64,000 nt of DNA from Perkinsus marinus ATCC 50983. Taxonomy: Eukaryota > Perkinsozoa > Perkinsida > Perkinsidae. Below, one piece after another: positions 31,566 to 41,960 of this stretch. The stretch's first letter is position 1, and every line of letters starts with the position of its first letter. The DNA lies in contig NW_003215793.1 in NCBI RefSeq assembly GCF_000006405.1, positions 6,564-70,563 of the forward strand, given 5' to 3'. Under the pieces are notes generated by a model. That model made no database searches, was not told the DNA's origin, and worked only from the letters and a program-made list of their open reading frames with translations. The position numbers and the translations under genes were made by a program.

Positions 31566-32389
31566 AACAATGGAGATGCACCCATACTACATGGACCACA
31601 GTTTTACGCCCAGAGTTCTACGTGAATTAAGCGAAGTGGAAAATGGATTCGACATTACGCGAAAAACACCAGTGAAAATGGCCAGTTCGTGTTAAACACG
31701 TGACCGATTTCGCGCAAACACACGAAGTTCGTGAAATACGAAGCGTAAAACCCCGCCGTCGCTACACATGTGAATAGCATTGCCGGAAGATCATTTTGTT
31801 TCCTGAAAAGGTTCGTTAATTTTACGCAGTGCAGGAGTAGACTCCGGCGCCGCATCGTGCGCCGCGCATGTCGTATCCTTGATAATTTTGATTTCCTCTA
31901 TAACGAATAAACTGGAATTGGAGTAGGCCGTCAGGACATGCTGAGAGTACAGGAGCAGTCTGTTCCTCTAAGGAAAAATGGTTTGGAGTCGGGGGAGTGT
32001 TACCTAACGGCAACGGCGTGACGTTGTGCGCTACCGTGCGTGCCGTGCGCCGCACGACATGGATGTGCCGCACAATCAATGCCAAATAGTAATCTATGGA
32101 AATTGCTCCACATCATTAACAAATCTACCTTACCACGAGCCCATATCGAGATTGCGATCTCATACATATTATACCGCAGAGTACTGCAAAAACCTTCTGG
32201 ACTGCAGAGTCTACAAGCAGCGTTTGATGACGTATACGGCATACGCGTTCCTCGGGGGTGGAGCGTTCTGTGTCACGTCACCTGAGGATGTCACGCCATG
32301 TGAGGATGGGTGGAACTTCTCATGCGAGTCTCCTATGCTCTGACATCTCTTTGGACTGCCTTTCAGTTTAGCGAAACTATCCTCCCCCG

Positions 32390-33417
32390 ATGCTCGCTGC
32401 CATCATACTCTCCTTGGTATTGGATTTTTCGTCTCCGGTGTATGCTGATCGTCAGCACACTGTGAGAGCTTTCGCCATGTTCCCGAGTAGAATGAGTCTG
32501 AATGACTACACGAGTATGCTCGAGGCCGGTGCCAACACGCTCATACTGGGAATCAGTGTTGCCAAGGCTAATGGGGAAGTCGTTCTTGTTGATGGCATCA
32601 ATGCGACGATCATGTCCGATATCCATACGCTCGCCAAGCAGTATGATGCTGAAGTTTTACTGGGCGTCAGCCCAATTTTCAAGGAGGGAGAAGATATCAA
32701 ACAATTCGATAGGGGCTTCGCCGCATCAGTGGAGAAGTACTTCGAGGAGTTTTATTCGGATGGTTTCGTAGTCGTGCCCTTTTCCGACTCCACTTACGTC
32801 GAAGTTGTACGCTCTATGGGAGACACTATACGCTCGCGCAGGACGTGGAAGGATGACAGAGGCACAGCCGTGCTGATGTAAGTCCATCCACTGCTTCACA
32901 TTACTGATGCTTTATCGTTGTCCCCCAGGTTCCAAAGCGTAGGGTACTGGCCTTTTATTGAAGCAGTTGGGGTTCCGGCGTACTTCGACACCGCCATCTG
33001 TACTCTCGAGACTGATCCGGCAGTGACCAATACTATCAAGTGGGCCGAAGAAAGCCTACACAAGTGGGACAACATCACTCGTACACCAGGAGATCTGGAG
33101 TTCGGAGTAAGCTGGAATCACCACATTATCGTTCCTCATCTTCTACCGTGTATCAGGTCATCCCAGAAGGTCGTAAAAAGCCAAGTCTCGATGCTCTAGC
33201 CTATCGGGAGCTCATTGATATGGGAGCTCCATCAGATGGCGTAGGCTTATTCGATGGTTACTATTACGATTCGCAGAGGCAGATTCGCGAGAAAGCGAAC
33301 CTTGTACTTTCTATGAATATGCAGGGCATTACGTTCTTCGCTATTGAAAGTGACCTGCCTGCGAGCGATAACAGATCCCTTCTCGTCGCTGCTGTCGGCG
33401 CCTTCCGCCCTCAGTAA
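32390..33417 (+). CDS. Secreted chitinase-fold (GH18-like) protein, paralogue 2, catalytic residues lost
   Basis: Exons 32390-32877, 32929-33106, 33157-33417; exon lengths (488, 178, 261) equal those of paralogues 1 and 3; 308 aa. Signal peptide MLAAIILSLVLDFSSPVYA is unchanged. Compared with paralogue 1 the mature part differs mainly after residue 20 and around 95-110, while the strand-4 motif reads YSDGFVVVPF, again without the catalytic D-x-D-x-E. Ends of both introns and the promoter-proximal sequence are conserved, and the frame is intact, so the copy looks functional and under constraint (inference). The terminal strand reads GITFFAIESDLP where paralogue 1 has GITFVDIGGDLP. Confidence 0.75.
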
Positions 33418-35134
33418 GGCCCTATTTTTTCTCTTCGATCCTACGTTCGATGTTTCCATCAGAAGTAGTCATCTTTCCAGCCCACCCACTCATAGTTAAA
33501 CTTCGATGGTTCAACGTCTAAACCCACCTTTCCTACTCGGTGGCTGAGTCCACTTCAATCTATTTCCGTCTACTACACTAATCTTGCGTTCAACAGTATC
33601 CGAGCAGTAGTTCAGATCTCGCCACTTCTATGCCTAAATCGCTCTTGTGAACAAGTGATTGTGATTTTAGTCGGGTAAAATCATACTTTTCGATGGACAA
33701 GTATCTCACCAACGATTGTTTCGTGTAACGATTTGTCACTAATGATTACAGATTGAGAGTCTTCGAGTACTCCTTCAAATCACACTCTTGATCGCATGGG
33801 TCTGATGGAGTGGTTCGACTACCGAACTTCGACACGAACCGGCTCTAGAATTACCAATGAGGGAAATACACTCAGGGACACAGTCTGGGTGACGTTTAGC
33901 GAGTCTGCCGAGAATGCGTGTCTGCACCCTCATCGGTACTTCCTCCCCACACCAGACCCGCGAACCAGCAACGTTGATAGTTGTTCCAATGACTGTTGAG
34001 GTACGAATAGCTGCTAATTCCAAGCGGCTGCTAATTGACACCTGATATGTGCGACTGAGACTCAGTCTGAGTGTGATTCATAGTGCGCACAACGCTTCAC
34101 TGAGTAACTCAGTGAATAGTAGGTGATTCATCATAACTAATGATTCACTGGTCTTCGGTCTCGACGGGATCATCCAGTTGCTCTATTGATACGCCACATT
34201 GGGACTTCCATTTTTGGAGGTTCAACTCCTTAGAGTTGGTGAAACCGCCTAACAACGCGCGCAGAATACGTGAAAAGGTATATAGTAGATCATTCTTGAA
34301 TTGAGAGTATTCTACGTTGATGCTTTATTAAGAACGCGATAAGCAAAATTTGGAGTCCATAACATTGCCCGCCTGTTGCTCTACCGGTCACCAACTCAAT
34401 GCCATGAATTTGGACGTGGCTGTCATTGTGGCGCGTACTGTTTTCTACAGATACATTCGAATATGGATACGTACAGATATGGGGTAACCGACCAGAGATT
34501 CCGTTTAGAACTACGCTCCAACATTTTGCCATGTTCCTGGAAGCAAGTCTTATGCTATAGAATCTATTGGATAGGTTGATTATCGTGGAGTCAACGTCAG
34601 CAGACGATTGTGTATGCGTACAACATTTACCTAATCTGTCTGTTGTCTGTCTCCCCTCAAGTCGAGTTCACACGTGGATCACGCTGAGTGCTCCGTCACC
34701 AACGATGGGAGCGGAGGCCACCTGAGACATGACTCGTAAGGTTCCTACGCCTCGGGTGGTCCGCCTGTGCGAACCGTTGCTAACAACTTGAGTGTGGCGA
34801 ACGCTCAATTTCAAACAGCAGTCTACAATAATTGATTCACATGTTGTGAATCACATGATTGTTGAATCTCCCCCATCGCCAGTCCATGCCTCGGTCGCGA
34901 GCTCACATCTGTTATATAACAGCGCTTGTCGAAGTACAGGGAGCGCCTGATGATGTAAACGGAGAGCGTTGCATTTGTGTTCCTCGGAGGTGGAGCCGCT
35001 CCACTGGAGGGGTTCTGCGTCACGTCACCTGAGGATGTCACGCCATGTGAGGATGGGTGGAACTTCTCATGCGAGTCTCCTATGCTCTGACATCTCTTTG
35101 GACTGCCTTTCAGTTTAGCGGAATATCCTCCCCG
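33418..35134. other. Spacer between GH18-like paralogues 2 and 3
   Basis: No gene supported. Contains the duplicated block 33785-33980, a segment at 34400-34560 resembling 27935-28090, and the conserved upstream segment of paralogue 3 (from about 34950). Confidence 0.5.
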
Positions 35135-36162
35135 ATGCTCGCTGCCATCATCCTCTCCTTGGTATTGGATTTTTCGTCTCCGGTGTATGCTGATCTTCAG
35201 CACACTGTGAGAGCCTTCATCACGCAACCAAGTAGAATGAGTCTGAATAACTACACGAGTATGCTCGAGGCCGGTGCCAACACGCTCATACTGGGGATCA
35301 GTGTTGCCACGGCTAATGGGGAAGTCGTTCTCGTTGATGGCATCAATGCGACGATCATGTCGGATATCCATACGCTCGCCAAGCAGTATGATGCTGAAGT
35401 TTTACTGGGCGTCAGCCCAATTTTCAAGGAGGGAGAAGATACCTCACAATTCGATAGGGGCTTCGCCGCATCAGTGGAGAAGTACTTCGAGGAGTTTTAT
35501 TTGGATGGTTTCGTAGTCGTACCCTTTTCCGACTCCACCTACGTCGAAGTTGTACGCTCTATGGGAGACACTATACGCTCGGGCAGGACGTGGAAGGATG
35601 ACAGAGGCACAGCCGTGCTGATGTAAGTCCATCCACTGCTCCACATTACTGATGCTTTATCGTTGTCCCCCAGGTTCCAAAGCGTAGGGTACTGGTCTTT
35701 CATTGAAGCAGTTGGGGTTCCGGCGTACTTCGACACCGCCATCTGTATTCTCGAGACTGATCCGGCAGTGACCAATACTATCAAGTGGGCCGAAGAAAGC
35801 CTACACAAGTGGGACAACATCACTTGTACCCCAGAAGATCTGGAGTTCGGGGTAAGCTGGAATCACCAGATCGTCGTTCCTCATCTTCTACCGTGTATCA
35901 GGTCATCCCAGAAGGACGCAAGAAGCCAAGTCTCGCTGCTATAGCCTATCGGGAGCTCATCAATATGGGAGCTCCATCAGATGGCGTAGGCTTATTCGAT
36001 GGTTACTATTACGATTCGCAGAGGCAGATTCGCGAGGAAGCGAACCTTGTACTTTCTATGAATATGCAGGGCATTACGTTCTTCGCTATTGAATGTGACC
36101 TGCCTGCTAACGATAACAGATCACTTCTCAGCGCTGCTGTCGGCACCCTCCGCCCTCAGTAA
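35135..36162 (+). CDS. Secreted chitinase-fold (GH18-like) protein, paralogue 3, catalytic residues lost
   Basis: Exons 35135-35622, 35674-35851, 35902-36162; 308 aa. The frame is also open upstream to an ATG at 35057, but the ATG at 35135 aligns with both other copies and starts the signal peptide, so I chose it. It is closer to paralogue 2 (shared NGEVVLVDGINATIMSD and VSPIFKEGED) than to 1. The strand-4 motif is YLDGFVVVPF, lacking the catalytic acids. Upstream, a conserved TGCCTTTCAG followed by TTTAGCG lies about 25 bp before the ATG in all three copies; it could be a splice acceptor for a 5' leader exon or trans-spliced leader. Confidence 0.75.
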
Positions 36163-36822
36163 GGCCTTTTTTTCTTACCGACTCCATGTTCGATACTGCA
36201 CGTAAGAGCAGTCATTAGTCAAACTATGATAGTTTGACGTGTTACTCACGTTTTCCCACACTGCATCTGAGGCTGAGTCCGACTTCACCTATTTCAGTCC
36301 ATTGAACTAATCTTGCGTTCGATAGTACACATGCAGTGGCCCTTTAACTTGAACACCTCTACTTGTATATCCTCAAGGACTTCCTTAAGGCAATACACTA
36401 CAACCTCAAGTGGCTAAGTGGGTATCATAGGCCTAGGACCCTTCAGATCTAGGACCTAACTCCCGAACCTACTGAGTTAGGTCCTTAGGGAGGGGGCAAA
36501 GACCTTAAAGTGAGGGGAAGTCTGTATCACATGCTAAGGGCAACTCCACAAGGTGTCATTAAGGCTGGTCCGGAACAGCGGAAGCCTGTCTGTGTCCCAG
36601 ACTTCGGGAGCTACTCCGCTAAGTGTAATCCAGCGACAACAATGCAGAGAGATTCGATCTCGAGGCATTCCATCCATACTATCTGTAACACAACCTTTTG
36701 GATGTCAGAAACGCATGTCTGCTGTTAACATGTGGAACGCGTTTCAATTTATTAGTCATTTACACTACTTTCGGGATAAGGAAGACAAGAGAAAGTTAGA
36801 AACCATCGCCCGATCGTCAAAT

Positions 36823-37059
36823 ATGACGATGGCGACGCTACTCAAGGTATCTCTTCTTTGTATTTTAATAGGCAGAACTTTTGTGGAAGAACTTTCTTCT
36901 TTGCCACGTGCTCCGCGTCTGCTTGGGCTCGCGCCTGTTCCCAGTATACATGTCTCTTTCTCTGAGTCACCAGCTCCGCGAGACAAGCAGAACATTCGAG
37001 ATCCAGAACTTCTGGATCTCGAGTGTTCTTCTGGACCAGAAGAATACATGACGAGGTAG
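36823..37059 (+). CDS. Possible small secreted protein
   Basis: 78 codons from ATG at 36823. Residues 4-20 are hydrophobic (LLKVSLLCILIGRTFV), fitting a signal peptide, followed by a proline- and serine-rich acidic tail. The same frame is open further upstream (to 36553), but without signal-like character. A 17-bp inverted repeat at 36989-37029 lies inside the frame. No family recognised; it could be chance. Confidence 0.25.
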   Translation: MTMATLLKVSLLCILIGRTFVEELSSLPRAPRLLGLAPVPSIHVSFSESPAPRDKQNIRDPELLDLECSSGPEEYMTR

Positions 37060-37102
37060 CTCATGAATGCGATCTAGGAACTGATTGATAATCTAACGGT
37101 TA

Positions 37103-37126
37103 GGATCATGGACTAGTCCATGATCC
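37103..37126. repeat. Perfect 24-bp palindrome inside a tRNA-like context
   Basis: Self-complementary stretch centred on ACTAGT, flanked by TAACGGTTA upstream and GGGTTCTATGACC downstream, which resemble tRNA A and B boxes. It looks like a tRNA-derived repeat whose anticodon arm became a palindrome. Confidence 0.5.
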
Positions 37127-38491
37127 TGGGTTCTATGACCGTACCCTACATTTTTCAAACATCTTCAGCACTCGTGAATACCTACACCCCTCCACATATT
37201 CTTAGCATATCCGGTTTCTCGACTCGTGCACAGCCACCACAACGAGTATCATCTTGCGACTCAGGGAGGTATGTACTTATGCTTTACCTGATATGACCTC
37301 CAAGTTTCAGGGTCTAACCCTTCGTAGTTAGTGAGAAGTCGACGGCCGGTGAAACGTTTTCTCCACATATTCTTAGCATACACGTGTTAAAATTGCGCCT
37401 CAAAATACCAACTTTTACTAGGGGAGTATATCTATAACTCCGCTCCTGATCTAATGCTATACATCAACAGAAAGAGAATCGTTCATAATGGTATCCCTCC
37501 ATGTTTCACTCTCATATTTGGAGGCACTAGCCTGCTAGTGCGTCTTGAACTCCGACGGCTCCCTGCATGGCGGGTTTTACACCTTATTTCGGCGTTTTGG
37601 TGCTCATCAGCTGCTCTGCTCAGTTTTGAGCTCCTTGCCCTCATCTCAAGTTTAGGAGTTCCTCAAATAGCCCTTTCCCTTTCTGATACCTAATTGAGCC
37701 ATTTTTAGGTTCTGCGCCTAGCATGAGGTCCTAGCCCTAAGGTCAAGTCATTTGGGTCCTTCGGGGGGTAAAACCCGACGAGATCAGCCCTGAAATCGAT
37801 ATTGAAGATCAAACTTCAGGATCGATCTTGGAAGCGTGTTCAGCGAATGCAGTCTCGAAATTTTTCGCGATCGACCCTAGGATTGCACATAATCGTTATT
37901 CAGGATCTGAATTTCAGGTAACGCGATCTTAAAATTTGATCCCGGGGTCGACTCCAGGCCAGTCGTAAAACTGGTCTACTGAACAGATATTTGATTCGAC
38001 CAATCCTGGTATCGATCCTGAGTTTCAACATCTATTTATCGAACCCCCTGCGTGAGTTCACAGGGATACTTAATTTAAGGCACCTTAAATTTAGGAGCAA
38101 ATTAAGGAGTTACTTTAGGTATACTCAAGAACTACTCAACTCATTTCACAACGTTTAGAAGCAACTTAAGGAGCTCCTTAACTTAAGCCGTACTTAAGTA
38201 TTCCTAAACTTAAGGCGCCTTAACGTGCTTACTTAAGTAGTGAAATAGGATGTCCTAATTACTTAAGGTATATTAAAGGCATTACTTAAGTTTAAGGCGC
38301 AATTTGCTCCTATGAAACAGGCCCATAGGCCCAGTTGTTCACGCGTGCATATCAACAACTTTCGCGCGCGCCCGCACCCATTGACACATCCTCCACAGTC
38401 TCCCTGTCTCTAACGTGTGGCTGTTCCACAGTCCAACACACAATTACACTCTCGGCATACAGCCATATTCTTCCCCGTATCTTTCCTCGTC

Positions 38492-39793
38492 ATGCTATCC
38501 CTTCACCAAGTACTGGCGCCGGTCAGTCTAGGCCTATCGCCCATCACGAGTGCTGCCAGACTTCTCTCAACCAGAGCAGGGGGAGTGCTTGCAAGCAGAG
38601 GTAGCAGCCTTTGGATCAGACTCTCTGACGCGTCGGTGTTGCTACATAGGTCGCCGTCCGTACTTCACACCTGCTCCAGTCCCTCAGATTTTCCCCAAGA
38701 ATTTCGCCGCGTTCTCGACTGGTAAGCACTTCTCCTAAAGCTGCGGATAAATACTCATATTGATGGTTTTCGATGGGAATAAGACCGAACCGTTTCTGTA
38801 GATGTCGCCTCGTCTTCCACTCTCCCCCAAGCCCATCCGTCATCCACTGGAACTGTTCCTATAACCTCATTGCCCGGCACGAAGGCTGACAGCGCCTATG
38901 CTTTGGTATTCACGTGTAACAAATGCAACACCAGAAGTGCGAAGAAGATCTCCAAGGTAGGATACTCTCCCTGTACTGTCGTAAGGGTGCAACAAAAGAG
39001 AGATTTTTATTTTCAGCATTCCTATCACAATGGCATCGTTATTGTGCGATGCCCCGGTTGCGAGAAGCTACATCTAATCGCGGATCATTTCTGTTGGTTC
39101 GGAGGTAACTATGGTCGATCTCAGTGGTATACGCTCTCGCAGAATCGTAGGTGAATTTTCCCGCCGTTGTAGATCCTTTGCTAGTAATTCCTTCTTAATA
39201 AGGGATTAAAACTCTCAAGAGCTCGGATGATTAGAGGACTCTTACAGGAAGCAGTTGTGGTTTGCGGGAGTTTCACAACCCGTTTTACGTGAAGTGGCGT
39301 AAAACTCGGTGAAAACTCGATATTCGCGGCGCTGTGTAGTAGTCGTGAAATATATATTTCATATCACGGTCGTGAAACTTCGTTGTATCTAGTTTCTGTG
39401 CGACGATCAGATGAACCACAGACGATAGAGGACATCCTGAGAGAGAAGGGCGAGACCGTTGTGAAGGGCACCGTTGAGGACGCCACGAAGGCAGACCAAG
39501 CGGTAGTTGCTGCTGTAATCGCCGATGCTGTGGGAAAGAAGGAAGCTATTGAACTTAGAGAGGGAGAGGTGGGATGGAATTCATAACAATGGGGAAAATG
39601 ATCATCCTAATGGGAACAAGACTGGGGGGGTGTCGAAAATTCAAAATGAGTTCCTCCTGAGAACACTGTAGGTATTGGTTATCGTCATCGTTAGGTTCTC
39701 CCTGATGTACAGATAGAAGGTCTTGATGCTGATAGTGTTAGAAAGCTCCAGCTTGAGATCATCAGAAAGCAACGAGAGCAGCAGAGTTTGTAG
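38492..39793 (+). CDS. Zim17/DNL-type zinc finger protein, mitochondrial Hsp70 partner (copy 1, 6 exons)
   Basis: Exons 38492-38600, 38650-38721, 38802-38956, 39017-39104, 39393-39568, 39695-39793; 699 nt, 232 aa. Residues 1 to about 45 are a basic, serine- and alanine-rich presequence for mitochondria. The DNL zinc finger is clear: FTCNKC (C99, C102), then TRSAKKISK, then SYHNGIVIVRCPGC (C124, C127) and HLIADHFCWF. Members of the family (yeast Zim17/Hep1) keep mitochondrial Hsp70 soluble during protein import. The C-terminal 100 residues are an acidic, alanine-rich helix ending LPDVQIEGLDADSVRKLQLEI, which its neighbour also ends with. A MITE-G copy (39267-39385) lies right against the exon 5 acceptor. 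Confidence 0.88.
39267..39385. mobile_element. MITE-G copy in Zim17-like copy 1, intron 4
   Basis: GGGAGTTTCACAACCCG to CGGTCGTGAAACTTCG; ends only 7 bp before the splice acceptor at 39392. Confidence 0.75.
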
Positions 39794-39899
39794 GATACGT
39801 TTTATCTTGCTTCGCTGTCCATATACCCTTGAGTACTTTTCTTATGTGTTTCTTACGTAGTATTCTTTATGCTGTATGCGGTTGGATCTTGTTATCTGA

Positions 39900-40040
39900 A
39901 TTCGAGAGGCTAACTTCTTTGGGAGATGTGTACTACATAGTTGACCCCATGTGCTGGTGATAACATAGAAATTTCGAGGAAATTGTAGGAGTTTTTTTCG
40001 GTTTTTGTATACTCGAGTTCGCATATAAACTTCTACATAA
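39900..40040 (+). mobile_element. MITE-C fragment between the two Zim17-like genes
   Basis: ATGTGCTGGTGATAACATAG, TTTCGAGGAAATTGTAGG and GTATACTCGAGTTCGCATAT follow the family order; ends are lost. Confidence 0.55.
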
Positions 40041-40183
40041 GTGAGTACAGTTGAGGGAAGTGATATTTTTTCTCAGCAGTATACGGGAGAGTTAGACGGT
40101 GGTCTCGGGTTCAACTCCCCCCGACAGCATTTCTCCGAAGAGAATTACTAACAACAGCTTTACTCATTCTTCTATTATTTCAT

Positions 40184-41551
40184 ATGTTATCCTCTCCTTG
40201 CCGTCTTCTTGCAACGAGCAGTTCATCAGCGGTGATTCCTACCACTGCAATTCAAACAGCGACGCGCTTCTGCCGCGCACTGACCAACTGTATGTCCATT
40301 CACGACTGTTACCTTCAAGTCGTTATTCAGGTGGTTCTTTGAGAGGCACTGTACCCCTTACTCGTCTGCCCGGCGTTGCTAGCAAGAATTCATATAAGAT
40401 AACATACACATGTAGAGATTGCTCAACTAAAGGAGCGTGGATGATTTCTAAGGTGGAGCCTATCGAGGTGTTAGAAGGCGGCGTTATTTGTTGTTAGCAT
40501 TCGTATCATCACGGCATGGTTGCAGTACAGTGTCCGGGGTGTGGCGAGGCTCATCTGATCTCTGACACGCTGGGGTGCTTCGCGGGTAGGTGACAGTGGG
40601 GTGACGCTCGAAAATATGCACATGGTCGACTGCACGAGTTGGCAAAATTCTGGGAAAATTTGGCGGATTTTTTCGGTTTATGAAAACTTGTGCGCGAATA
40701 GGTGTATGAACTTCTTAAATCAGTGGGGGAACCCTTCTGAGCTCAGTAGCTGAGGAAAGCAATTATATATTCCTACTCCAACACTGTGTTCACTCCTGAG
40801 CTCAGTAGCTGAGGGAAAGCAAACATATATTTCTACTCCAACACTGTGTTCACTCCTGAGCTCAGTAGCTGAGGAAAGCAAACATATATTCCTACTCCAA
40901 CACTGTGTTCACTCCTGAGCTCAGTAGCTGAGGAAAGCAAACATATATTCCTACTCCAACACTGTGTTCACTCCTGAGCTCAGTAGCTGAGGAAAGCAAA
41001 CATATATTCCTACTCCAACACTGGCAGCACACATCATTATTTCTATCTCTATTATTATCTTTGCTACGGCTGAGAGTTGTGGGTGATGACGATAATTTTT
41101 TTTCACATGGTAGGGATCCCTCGTACGGACGCTCTGAGGATTCGCGAGAAGCTTGAGGATCTCATCAGTAGTAGTGCGACGATTTACTCGGACGTTCGTG
41201 GTCATCGTGAGGTAGTAGTGAGGGGGGAGGAGTTGGGGTGCTGTATACTACGCGCGAGTCCGTTTCATGTCACCGGTATAATTTTTCACCTAGGGTTGAG
41301 ATGGAGCTGAAATTTCGAATATAGACTCTTCTAACACTTTCATATTATATAATTCGATCCATCACATATTTAGTCTACGACACGTAACTGTACAGCATTT
41401 TGAAACTGCGTCCTTCAAACTGTTAACTATCGGTGAAGGGTGGTCATGGGCTTAGGCACTTCCGGACATTCAAGTCGAAGGACTCGACGAACATGAGCTC
41501 AAGAGACTGCAGTTGCAGATTATTGAGGAAATGCAAGAAGAGCAAGATTAG
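40184..41551 (+). CDS. Zim17/DNL-type zinc finger protein, copy 2 (5 exons)
   Basis: Exons 40184-40289, 40331-40452, 40498-40585, 41114-41211, 41456-41551; 510 nt, 169 aa. Arginine/serine-rich presequence (1 to about 35), then GTVPLTRLPG (as in copy 1), YTCRDC (C63, C66), SYHHGMVAVQCPGC (C88, C91) and HLISDTLGCF. The 88-nt exon carrying CPGC has the same length as in copy 1, and both end with LPDxQxEGLD...LQL, so they are tandem duplicates. In copy 2 the segment between the finger and the tail is shorter, and residues after CxxC are less basic (STKGAWMISK against NTRSAKKISK), which may alter Hsp70 binding. Intron 3 contains a 59-bp minisatellite. Start chosen at the ATG giving the presequence. 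Confidence 0.8.
40600..41025 (+). repeat. MITE-C with 59-bp minisatellite (about 5 units) in Zim17-like copy 2, intron 3
   Basis: The element body at 40610-40735 (ATATGCACATGGTCGACTGC onward) leads directly into about five 59-bp units up to 41025, the same unit as at 21416-22104 and 56920-57385, read in the sense orientation of the host gene. Confidence 0.85.
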
Positions 41552-41960
41552 ACTTGGCGCTTGCCTACTGTGAATATCACGTTGCTGTGTTATATATTCT
41601 ATTCCCACTGTCCATGTGTCCAGCTAGTATCGGCACCTGTTTCCTAATCTTGTGGAGAAAATTGTGTTAAAAATGTATCTGCCGGGGTTTGAACCTGTGC
41701 GCCTCTCAGTTGGTGATCAGCGACGCTTACGTACTGCCTTATTATTAATAACTATGTTGTCTGTTCGATCCGCCCTTGAGAGTGACGATAGCGCACAAAT
41801 CACTGCAACTAGTCTGGTGAGAGAATATGCCCTTAGTTATGGAGGACGTAGGTCATCGTATAGGTCACTTTAGTGCTGTCGTGGGCAATCCAGCTCGCAC
41901 TACCGCTGGTGGTCATTGCTGTTTACTTCATAGTAAGTTCAGAATGGATTGCGGATTCCC

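Larger units (their letters stand above)
29490..32389. other. Spacer between GH18-like paralogues 1 and 2
   Basis: No convincing gene. Holds the duplicated block 29883-30080 (copy at 33785-33980), adjacent hairpins at 30916-30984, the duplicated block 31383-31565, and the upstream segment of paralogue 2 (from about 32030). Confidence 0.5.
36163..38491. other. Spacer; hairpins and a TTAAG-rich block
   Basis: Apart from one possible small secreted ORF (36823-37059) no gene is supported. Hairpins lie at 36451-36485 (AGGACCTAACTC against GAGTTAGGTCCT), 36989-37029 and 37103-37126. At 38060-38310 the sequence is densely populated with CTTAAG, TTAAGG and CCTTAA words, often paired as palindromes (for example TTAAGGCGCCTTAA). 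Confidence 0.55.
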
